This document shows positions 6,132-11,651 of a stretch of 11,651 bases of DNA, one piece after another. The DNA lies in NCBI GenBank assembly GCA_031276435.1, contig JAISNB010000197.1, forward strand, positions 1-11,651. Reading direction: 5' to 3'. A program made the position numbers and the translations under genes. The notes under the pieces are model-generated. The model had not been told where the DNA came from. It worked only from the letters and a program-made list of their open reading frames with translations, and searched no databases. This DNA is from Burkholderiaceae bacterium. Lineage in GTDB: Bacteria; Pseudomonadota; Gammaproteobacteria; Burkholderiales; Burkholderiaceae_C. Positions within the stretch are counted from its first letter, which is position 1; every line of letters starts with the position of its first letter.

Positions 6132-6994
6132 GCGCGGGCCTCAACGCGGCGGGCGCGGGCGCGCTGTTCAGGCGGCGCAAGATGGTCAACCGCGTGGCGC
6201 TGGCGCTGTCCATGGCGGCCATGGCCTTTGGCCTGTTCTGGCTGGGCTGGATTCTGTGGGAGACGCTGCGCCTGGGCCTGGGCGGGCTGACGCTGGCCAC
6301 CTTTACGCAAATGACGCCGCCGCCGCTGGAAGAAGGCGGCCTGGCCAACGCCATTTATGGCTCGCTCGTCATGGTGGGCCTGGCCACCGCGCTGGGCACG
6401 CCCATTGGCATTCTGGCGGGCATTTACCTGGCCGAATACAACCCGCGCGGTGCGCTGGCCACTGCCACGCGCTTTGTCAACGACATCTTGCTGTCGGCGC
6501 CGTCGATCGTGATCGGCCTGTTCATCTTTGGCGTGGTGGTCGAGCCGATGGGCGGCGGCTTTTCGGGCGGCGCGGGCGCGCTGGCGCTGGCGCTGATCGT
6601 GATTCCGGTGGTCATCCGCACCACGGAAAACATGCTCAAGCTCATTCCGGCCAGTCTGCGCGAGGCCGCCTACGCGCTGGGCACGCCCAAGTGGAAAGTG
6701 ATTACCAGCATCACGCTGCGCGCAGTGCGCGCCGGGGTGATTACCGGCGTGCTGCTGGCCGTAGCGCGCATTGCCGGAGAGACGGCGCCGCTGCTGTTTA
6801 CGGCGCTCAACAACCAGTTCTGGACGTCCGATTTGTCCACGCCCATGGCGAGCTTGCCGGTGGTGATTTTCAAATTCGCCATGACACCGTACCCGAACTG
6901 GCAAAAACTGGCCTGGGCCGGTGTATTCCTGATCACGCTGGCCGTGCTTGGACTGAACATCCTGGCGCGCTTTTTCACCCGCAACAAAAACTGA
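6128..6994 (+). CDS. pstA: Phosphate ABC transporter permease PstA
   Basis: The second inner-membrane channel subunit, 288 residues (E. coli PstA is about 296). After a short basic cytoplasmic start (FRRRKMVNR, 14-22) there are membrane segments near 23-45, 75-100, 117-138, 150-165, 203-225 and 261-281. The EAA loop that contacts PstB is EAAYALGTPKWKVITSITLR (179-198), and ARIAGETAPLLFTALNNQ (213-230) is the PstA-type counterpart of the PstC motif. The start is fixed by a strong AAGGAG at 6115-6120 and by the ATGA overlap with pstC. A 30-bp gap separates it from pstB. Identification as PstA rather than PstC rests on the AGETAPLL motif and the gene order. Confidence 0.95.
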   Translation: MSAGLNAAGAGALFRRRKMVNRVALALSMAAMAFGLFWLGWILWETLRLGLGGLTLATFTQMTPPPLEEGGLANAIYGSLVMVGLATALGTPIGILAGIYLAEYNPRGALATATRFVNDILLSAPSIVIGLFIFGVVVEPMGGGFSGGAGALALALIVIPVVIRTTENMLKLIPASLREAAYALGTPKWKVITSITLRAVRAGVITGVLLAVARIAGETAPLLFTALNNQFWTSDLSTPMASLPVVIFKFAMTPYPNWQKLAWAGVFLITLAVLGLNILARFFTRNKN

Positions 6995-7024
6995 CACGCC
7001 TTGGCATCAGAGGAGTTAACACCC

Positions 7025-7864
7025 ATGGACATGATGGATACCGCAGTGGCCGCCGATCCTGTGGCGCTGCCCGCCGCCCCGGCGGCCAGCGTCGGCAACG
7101 GCAGCAGCAGCAAGCCCAAGATTTCGGCGCGCAACCTGAACTTCTACTACGGCAAGTTCCACGCGCTCAAGGATGTCAACCTCGACATTCCGGAAAACAA
7201 GGTCACGGCCTTCATCGGCCCGTCGGGCTGTGGCAAATCGACCCTGCTGCGCATCTTCAACCGCATGTTCGAGCTGTACCCCGAGCAGCGCGCCGAAGGC
7301 GAGATTTTGCTCGACGGCGAGAACCTGCTGGACAAGAAAAAAGACGTCGCGCTGGTGCGCGCCAAGGTGGGCATGGTGTTTCAGAAACCCACGCCGTTTC
7401 CGATGTCGATCTACGACAACATCGCCTTTGGCGTGCGCCTGTTTGAAAAGCTCAACAAGGCCGACATGGACGAGCGCGTGGAATGGGCGCTGCGCAAGTC
7501 GGCGCTGTGGAACGAGGTCAGGGACAAACTCAACCAGAGCGGCGCGGGACTGTCTGGCGGGCAGCAACAGCGCCTGTGCATTGCACGCGGCGTGGCCATC
7601 CGGCCCGAGGTGATCCTGCTCGACGAGCCGTGCTCGGCGCTTGACCCCATCTCCACGGGCAAGATCGAAGAGCTGATTGCCGAACTCAAGAGCGAATACA
7701 CCGTCGCCATCGTGACCCACAACATGCAGCAGGCCGCGCGTTGCAGCGACTACACGGCCTACATGTACCTGGGCGATCTGATCGAATTTGGCGAGACCGA
7801 GCAAATGTTCCTCAAGCCCACGCGCAAGGAAACCGAAGACTACATCACGGGCCGTTTCGGCTGA
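7025..7864 (+). CDS. pstB: Phosphate ABC transporter ATPase PstB
   Basis: The cytoplasmic ATPase that energises phosphate import through PstC and PstA. All nucleotide-binding motifs are intact: Walker A GPSGCGKST (65-73), Q-loop Q120 in VFQKPTPFPMSIYDN, signature LSGGQQQR (176-183), Walker B VILLDEP (196-202) and H-loop H232. VFQKPTPFPMSIYDN is characteristic of PstB. At 279 residues it is about 20 longer than E. coli PstB (257) because of an Ala-rich, probably disordered N-terminal tail of roughly 30 residues; a shorter start at 7031 or 7034 is possible. ATG at 7025 is chosen for the AGAGGAG at 7009-7015. An in-frame TTG at 7001 lies before that site and is rejected. phoU follows after 21 bp. 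Confidence 0.96.
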   Translation: MDMMDTAVAADPVALPAAPAASVGNGSSSKPKISARNLNFYYGKFHALKDVNLDIPENKVTAFIGPSGCGKSTLLRIFNRMFELYPEQRAEGEILLDGENLLDKKKDVALVRAKVGMVFQKPTPFPMSIYDNIAFGVRLFEKLNKADMDERVEWALRKSALWNEVRDKLNQSGAGLSGGQQQRLCIARGVAIRPEVILLDEPCSALDPISTGKIEELIAELKSEYTVAIVTHNMQQAARCSDYTAYMYLGDLIEFGETEQMFLKPTRKETEDYITGRFG

Positions 7865-7885
7865 TGCACCCGGAGGCAAGACCCC

Positions 7886-8587
7886 ATGGCAGACAAACAC
7901 CTTTCAAGCCAGTTTGACAGCGACCTCAACCGCGTTTCGGCCCGTTTCCTGGAACTGGGCGGACTGGCCGAATTGCAACTGCGGCAGGCCATTTACGCGC
8001 TGTCCGAATTCAACGCCGAAGCCGCCGCGCAAGTGCAGGAGACCGAAAAGCGCGTCAACGCCATGGAACTGGAAATCGACCGCGAGCTGACCAGCATCAT
8101 CGCGCGCCGCCAGCCCGCGGCGGTGGACTTGCGGCTGCTGCTGGCCATCTCCAAAACCACGGCCAACCTGGAGCGCGTGGGCGACGAGGCGGCCAAAATC
8201 GCGCGCATGGTCACATCCATCATCGCCTCGGGATCGGCGCGCCGGCTGCCCGCCAGCGAACTGCGCGTGGCCGCCGACATGGCCGCCGAACAACTGCGCA
8301 AGGTGCTCGACGCCTTCGCGCGCCTGGACACCGAAGAGGCCATGCAAATCGTGCGCGGCGACGACCACCTGGACGAGGAATTCAACGGCTTCGTGCGCAA
8401 ACTCATCACCTACATGATGGAAGACGCGCGTACCATATCGGCCAGCCTGGACTTGCTGTTCATCGCCAAATCGATCGAACGCATTGGCGATCACGCCAAG
8501 AACATTGCCGAATTCATCATCTACATCGTCAAGGGCGACGACGTGCGGCACACCCGGGTTGGTGAATCGGAGGCGCTGGACCCATGA
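7886..8587 (+). CDS. phoU: Phosphate signalling protein PhoU
   Basis: A 233-residue helical cytosolic or membrane-peripheral protein that links the Pst transporter to PhoR and keeps the Pho response off when phosphate is plentiful. Two PhoU repeats are visible (about residues 20-110 and 125-215), each ending in the metal-binding type motif: LERVGDEAAKIA (95-106) and IERIGDHAKNIAEF (197-210). MELEIDRELTSIIARRQP (60-77) is also family-typical. Length agrees with the family. The start follows a GGAGG at 7872-7876. The stop codon overlaps the phoB start in ATGA, so PhoU and PhoB should be made in coupled amounts. Confidence 0.96.
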   Translation: MADKHLSSQFDSDLNRVSARFLELGGLAELQLRQAIYALSEFNAEAAAQVQETEKRVNAMELEIDRELTSIIARRQPAAVDLRLLLAISKTTANLERVGDEAAKIARMVTSIIASGSARRLPASELRVAADMAAEQLRKVLDAFARLDTEEAMQIVRGDDHLDEEFNGFVRKLITYMMEDARTISASLDLLFIAKSIERIGDHAKNIAEFIIYIVKGDDVRHTRVGESEALDP

Positions 8588-9315
8588 AAATGATGCCGCG
8601 CGTTCTGGTCGTCGAAGACGAAGAGGCCATTGCCGAGCTGATTGCCGTCAACCTGCGCCACAACGGTTTCCAGCCCACCTGGGCCAGGGACAGCGAAACG
8701 GCCCAGCGCGAGCTGGACGCCATCTTGCCCGACGTGATCTTGCTGGACTGGATGCTGCCGGGCGAAAGCGGCCTGTCGCTGGCGCGCAAGTGGCGCAAGG
8801 ATCTGCGCACCAAAAGCGTCCCGATCCTGATGCTGACCGCGCGCGGCGACGAGGCCGACCGCGTGGCCGGACTCGACGCTGGCGCCGACGACTACATCGT
8901 CAAACCCTTTTCCACCAAGGAAATGCTGGCGCGCATCCGCGCCGTGCTGCGCCGCCGCGCGCCCGAGCAGGCTGGCGGCACGGTGGCCATCGGCGCCTTG
9001 CTGCTCGACGCGTCCACCTACCGCGTCACCTACGAGGGCGAGCTTCTGAAAATGGGGCCGACCGAATTCAAACTGCTGCACTACCTGATGCGCAACGCCG
9101 AGCGCGTGCACAGCCGGGGCCAGTTGCTCGACAAGGTGTGGGGCGACCATGTGTTCATCGAAGAGCGCACGGTGGACGTGCACGTCAAGCGCCTGCGCGA
9201 AGCACTGGGCGCGGCCAGCGTGCTGGTCGAAACCGTGCGCGGCGCGGGCTACCGCCTGACGGCGCAGCCGCTGGCGGCGGCGCTCAAGAAAAACGCGGCA
9301 GCCCAGGCTTGCTGA
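8584..9315 (+). CDS. phoB: Phosphate response regulator PhoB
   Basis: A 243-residue OmpR-type transcription factor. The receiver domain (about 5-123) has the acidic pair E11/D12, phospho-acceptor D55 in LLDWMLPG, T85 and K107 in DDYIVKPF. The DWMLPG block is typical of PhoB. The winged-helix DNA-binding domain (about 133-232) has MGPTEFKLLHYLM, the recognition-helix region with RTVDVHVKRLREAL, and VRGAGYRL at the wing. PhoB-P binds Pho boxes such as the one at 3865-3882. The ATG at 8584 overlaps the phoU stop and has GGAGG at 8569-8573; a start at 8590 would remove two residues. A C-terminal tail of about 13 Ala/Lys-rich residues makes it slightly longer than E. coli PhoB (229). Unusually, an unknown ORF and a hairpin lie between it and its kinase gene. 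Confidence 0.96.
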   Translation: MKMMPRVLVVEDEEAIAELIAVNLRHNGFQPTWARDSETAQRELDAILPDVILLDWMLPGESGLSLARKWRKDLRTKSVPILMLTARGDEADRVAGLDAGADDYIVKPFSTKEMLARIRAVLRRRAPEQAGGTVAIGALLLDASTYRVTYEGELLKMGPTEFKLLHYLMRNAERVHSRGQLLDKVWGDHVFIEERTVDVHVKRLREALGAASVLVETVRGAGYRLTAQPLAAALKKNAAAQAC

Positions 9316-9338
9316 ACCCGCGCGCGCAAGGCAGTGCC

Positions 9339-9581
9339 ATGGCAGGCAAAGTACTGATCTCCATCGAGAACAACGCATTCCATATAACGCGCACGGTTTT
9401 ACCCGCTGCCAAAAATGATTTCCTGATCGTTGGTTTGACGCTGGATGAATTGAAAGCATACGCGCCGCTGGATGCGGCGTACCGCGTGGGCGGATCGGTG
9501 CTGACCTTGCTTGCCCAAATCCACCCCGGCGCATTCGGCACATGGAAAGTGCCGCCACCGCTGCCAGATGGCGATGCGTAG
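9339..9581 (+). CDS. Unrecognised 80-aa ORF between phoB and phoR
   Basis: An 80-codon frame starting MAGKVLISIENNAFHITRTV, with an AAGG at 9328-9331 seven bases before the ATG. It begins 23 bp after the phoB stop and ends 54 bp before phoR, on the same strand, so it should be co-transcribed with the cluster. I recognise no family. It has no cysteine and no clear signal peptide or transmembrane helix. The N-terminal half alternates hydrophobic and polar residues in a beta-like pattern (KVLISI, FHITRTVL, FLIVGLTL), followed by a probable helix (LDELKAY), GGSVLTLLAQIHPGAF, and a Pro-rich end. Codon use is less GC-biased than in phoB or phoR (it uses ATA and TTA), which suggests an inserted or fast-evolving gene, or possibly a chance frame. 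phoB and phoR are usually adjacent, so the position is notable. Confidence 0.55.
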   Translation: MAGKVLISIENNAFHITRTVLPAAKNDFLIVGLTLDELKAYAPLDAAYRVGGSVLTLLAQIHPGAFGTWKVPPPLPDGDA

Positions 9582-9600
9582 GATCGGCCTGGACTTTTAA

Positions 9601-9619
9601 CGCCGGGGCGACCCCGGCG
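9601..9619 (+). other. Perfect hairpin just upstream of phoR
   Basis: CGCCGGGG (9601-9608), loop CGA, CCCCGGCG (9612-9619): a perfect 8-bp GC stem 16 nt before the phoR ATG. There is no T-run after it, so it is not an intrinsic terminator. It stands where it could restrict ribosome access to the weak phoR initiation region, or protect processed mRNA ends. Function is inferred. Confidence 0.6.
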
Positions 9620-9635
9620 CGAGCTGGATTGCCAA

Positions 9636-11039
9636 ATGTTTTTGCGCCTGTTTCTCGTTCTTGTCACCTTGCTGGCAACCACACTGGCCGGTTGGCTGCC
9701 GGGCGGCTGGCTTGGCGCGTGGGGCGGCGCCATGGCAGGCGCCCTGGCGCTGGCAGGCCTGCAAGTGTGGCGCGGCATGCGCCTGAACCGCTGGCTGGCC
9801 GCGCCCGACCCCGACATCGGCGCGCCGCCGCCACCGTTGCGCGGCCTGTGGGGCGAGGCCGCCTGGCGCGCCAGCAAGCTGCTGCGGCGCGAGCGGCGCC
9901 AGGCGCAAGAAAACGCGCAGCGCCTGCAATCCTTTCTGCAAGCCATCCAGGCCTCGCCCAGCGGCGTGGCCTTGCTCGACGCAGACGGGCGCATCGAATG
10001 GTTCAACCAAACCGCTGCCGAGCATTTCGGCTTCCAGCCCGGGCGCGACTTGTTGCAGCACGTGGGCAACCTGGTGCGCGACCCGGCATTTGCCACCTAC
10101 TGCGCCGACGGCGATTTTTCCCGTCCAGTGAAACTGCCGGGGCGGCACAACACGCCCACGCATCCCGTAACCCTCTCGGTGCAGTTGCACCCCTATGGTG
10201 AAGGGCGCAAGCTGCTTCAATCCACCGACATCACAACGCTGGCGCAGGCCGAAGCCATGCGGCGCGACTTCGTGGCCAACGTATCGCACGAAATCCGCAC
10301 ACCGCTGACCGTGCTCATGGGATTTGTGGAAACCCTGCAATCGCTGCCGCTCAGCGCCAGGGAGCAGGCCAACTACCTGTCCCTGATGGCCGCGCAGGCC
10401 AGCCGCATGCAAATGCTGGTGGAAGACTTGCTGACCCTCTCGCGCCTGGAAGGCAGTCCGCCACCCAGCGACGCCGAGCGCGTGGACTTGCAAGCCATGA
10501 TGCACCAGTGCGAGGACGAGGCGCGCGCCCTCTCGCGCATGCTGCACGCCAGCGAAGACAGCGCGCAAGAACTGGTTTTTGACGCGGTACCCGATTTTTC
10601 GCTCACCGGCGCGGCCAAGGAATTGCGCAGCGCCATCTCCAACCTTGTGGTCAACGCCGTGCGCTACACGCCAGCGGGTGGGCGCATTCACGTGCGCTGG
10701 CTGCGCCTGAACGAAGGCGGGGCGCGGCTGGAAGTGACCGATTCCGGCGCTGGAATCGCGCCCGAGCATTTGCCGCGCCTGGCCGAACGGTTCTACCGCG
10801 TCGACCGCAGCCGCGCGCGCGAATCGGGCGGCACCGGCCTGGGGCTTGCCATCTCCAAACATGTGGCGCAGCGCCATGGCGGCGAATTGCTGATTACCAG
10901 CAAACTGGGCAAAGGCTCCTGCTTTGCGCTGCAATTTCCGGCCAGCCGCGTGGTATTGGGCGGCGCGCAAGAAATGGCGGCGCGCGCCACCGCGGCGGGA
11001 ACGGGCAGCGACAGCGACAGGGGCGACGCATCGGTTTGA
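9636..11039 (+). CDS. phoR: Phosphate sensor histidine kinase PhoR
   Basis: A 467-residue inner-membrane kinase/phosphatase partner of PhoB. Two hydrophobic segments (about 2-20 and 24-45) leave no real periplasmic domain, as in E. coli PhoR, which senses through the Pst-PhoU complex rather than binding phosphate outside. A basic linker (RRERRQAQENAQRL, 84-97) leads to a PAS domain (about 97-200). The HisKA domain has FVANVSHEIRTPLTVLMGF (212-230) with phospho-accepting H218. The HATPase_c domain shows the N box SNLVVNAVRYTP (335-346), G1 DSGAGI (369-374), F box FYRVD (386-390) and G2 GGTGLGLAI (398-406). A Ser/Gly/Ala-rich tail of about 30 residues follows. The ATG at 9636 gives the expected N terminus but has only a weak TGGA (9625-9628) before it, so PhoR may be made at a low level. 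Confidence 0.96.
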   Translation: MFLRLFLVLVTLLATTLAGWLPGGWLGAWGGAMAGALALAGLQVWRGMRLNRWLAAPDPDIGAPPPPLRGLWGEAAWRASKLLRRERRQAQENAQRLQSFLQAIQASPSGVALLDADGRIEWFNQTAAEHFGFQPGRDLLQHVGNLVRDPAFATYCADGDFSRPVKLPGRHNTPTHPVTLSVQLHPYGEGRKLLQSTDITTLAQAEAMRRDFVANVSHEIRTPLTVLMGFVETLQSLPLSAREQANYLSLMAAQASRMQMLVEDLLTLSRLEGSPPPSDAERVDLQAMMHQCEDEARALSRMLHASEDSAQELVFDAVPDFSLTGAAKELRSAISNLVVNAVRYTPAGGRIHVRWLRLNEGGARLEVTDSGAGIAPEHLPRLAERFYRVDRSRARESGGTGLGLAISKHVAQRHGGELLITSKLGKGSCFALQFPASRVVLGGAQEMAARATAAGTGSDSDRGDASV

Positions 11040-11162
11040 CCTCTCCTGCCTGCCCCCGCGCATGAGGCCAAAGCAAGACAAACCGCAGCGCCTTCAATCC
11101 CTTGCCTGCGCCCACATTTTTCAATGCCACAGAAAAAACGCCAGAATAAATAACTTTTTCAT

Positions 11163-11196
11163 CGTCATTGCGAGGGCCGCAGGCCCGTGGCAATTC
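11163..11196 (+). repeat. Short dispersed palindromic repeat, right copy
   Basis: Begins CGTCATTGCGAGG and ends GTGGCAATTC. The arms ATTGC (11167-11171) and GCAAT (11190-11194) pair, and inside them GGGCC (11174-11178) pairs with GGCCC (11182-11186) around GCA. It shares its outer sequence with the minus-strand copy at 12-45, while the centre differs and keeps its own palindrome. The two copies are therefore inverted relative to each other. Confidence 0.6.
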
Positions 11197-11243
11197 ACTG
11201 CTTTTCTTACGCTCACGCTGCACTGAAACTGGCGGCAGCAAGA

Positions 11244-11290
11244 CTTCCTCTCTTGCCCCTGTCGGGGCACTTGAAGGGAGAGAGAGGAAG
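11244..11290. repeat. Composite inverted repeat downstream of phoR
   Basis: CTTCCTCTCT (11244-11253) pairs perfectly with AGAGAGGAAG (11281-11290). Directly inside the left arm, TGCCCC (11254-11259) pairs with GGGGCA (11264-11269) around TGTC. The 11 bases 11270-11280 form a one-sided bulge. A total of 16 bp can pair. No T-run follows, so it is either a repeat unit or an mRNA 3'-end stabiliser rather than a standard terminator. Confidence 0.55.
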
Positions 11291-11651
11291 GCAGGCGGCC
11301 TTTCCGGCGCTTTTTCGGCTTGCGCCTTGGCGTTTCCCGACGGTTGAGGCGTTTGCCTTGCTTCACGGGATCGCCGCATCGCTTCGTTCCACGCCATACG
11401 GGGGTTTAGGAGCTTTTCGTCACGAAGGTTTGGGTGTTTCTCGTTAGTGACAGAGGTAGCCCTCATCCGGCGCTTCGCGCCACTCTCCACCAAAGGGGCG
11501 ATCTGCCTTCCAGCGCGCGGCGTGGGCGCGTGCAAATGAGAGGAAAATCGCGGGCGAATTCAGTGCGTGCCAACCTGCCGGGATGCGGCGGCGCTGCCCG
11601 CGCCAACGGCCATTGCGCGCTATGCTGCGCGGCAAGCCGCCTTCGCGTGTG

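Larger units (their letters stand above)
11040..11651. other. Repeat-rich intergenic region downstream of phoR
   Basis: A 612-bp stretch without a convincing gene. Frames on both strands read through palindromic repeats and give no recognisable protein. Visible structure is the dispersed repeat at 11163-11196, a composite inverted repeat at 11244-11290, and a small hairpin GGCGC-TTC-GCGCC at 11469-11481 inside CCCTCATCCGG, which resembles another common intergenic repeat. No clear intrinsic terminator for phoR with stem and T-run was found. A -10-like TATGCT at 11621-11626 could belong to a gene beyond the right edge, but there is no matching -35. Confidence 0.55.

Noticed and set aside
6103..7446. 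447-codon plus-strand frame over pstA and pstB
   Set aside because: An out-of-frame reading of two well-supported genes with compositionally biased sequence.
8484..9338. Upstream part of a long frame leading into the 80-aa ORF
   Set aside because: It is an out-of-frame shadow of phoU and phoB; only the portion from the ATG at 9339 has its own ribosome site and free DNA.
10894..11535. Minus-strand frame of 213 codons after phoR
   Set aside because: It reads through palindromic repeats and the antisense of phoR's 3' end; no recognisable protein features.
1..11651. CRISPR array, tRNA or rRNA genes, transposase, integrase or prophage genes
   Set aside because: I saw no regularly spaced repeats, no cloverleaf or rRNA-like sequence, and no mobile-element protein motifs on either strand.

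Overview
The window is chromosomal DNA from a high-GC Gram-negative bacterium, most likely a betaproteobacterium of the Burkholderiales (Comamonadaceae-like). The reasons are the GC-rich codon use, a DUF1841 protein, the close family resemblance of Ppx, PstSCAB, PhoU and PhoBR to betaproteobacterial forms, and an enteric-type Pho box. This placement is inference; no marker gene such as rRNA is present.

Layout. Positions 1-135 hold a short dispersed repeat. A DUF1841 gene is leftward at 136-570. A gene-poor stretch (571-993) leads into an AT-richer pocket with two unrecognised convergent genes (994-1566 rightward, 1494-1934 leftward) whose 3' ends overlap by 73 bp. The leftward gene ppx (exopolyphosphatase, 1953-3488) follows. 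A 446-bp divergent region (3489-3934) carries GC-rich hairpins, a rightward terminator-like structure and a textbook Pho box/promoter for the rightward cluster. That cluster is pstS-pstC-pstA-pstB-phoU-phoB-(80-aa unknown ORF)-phoR, 3935-11039, with ATGA overlaps at pstC/pstA and phoU/phoB. The last 612 bp (11040-11651) are non-coding and repeat-rich, with a second copy of the left-edge repeat in opposite orientation.

How it works together. PstS captures periplasmic phosphate, PstC and PstA form the membrane channel, and PstB powers import. PhoU links transporter state to the PhoR kinase, and PhoR phosphorylates PhoB. PhoB-P should bind the Pho box in front of pstS and raise the whole cluster under phosphate starvation. 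The divergent ppx gene degrades polyphosphate, the intracellular phosphate store, so the locus couples import, sensing and storage.

The core is a well-known system and I do not claim a new one. The less ordinary items are the 80-codon ORF and perfect hairpin between phoB and phoR, the structured segment between ppx and pstS, the cluster of hairpins between pstS and pstC, the compositionally distinct convergent gene pair, and the repeat copies at both edges.
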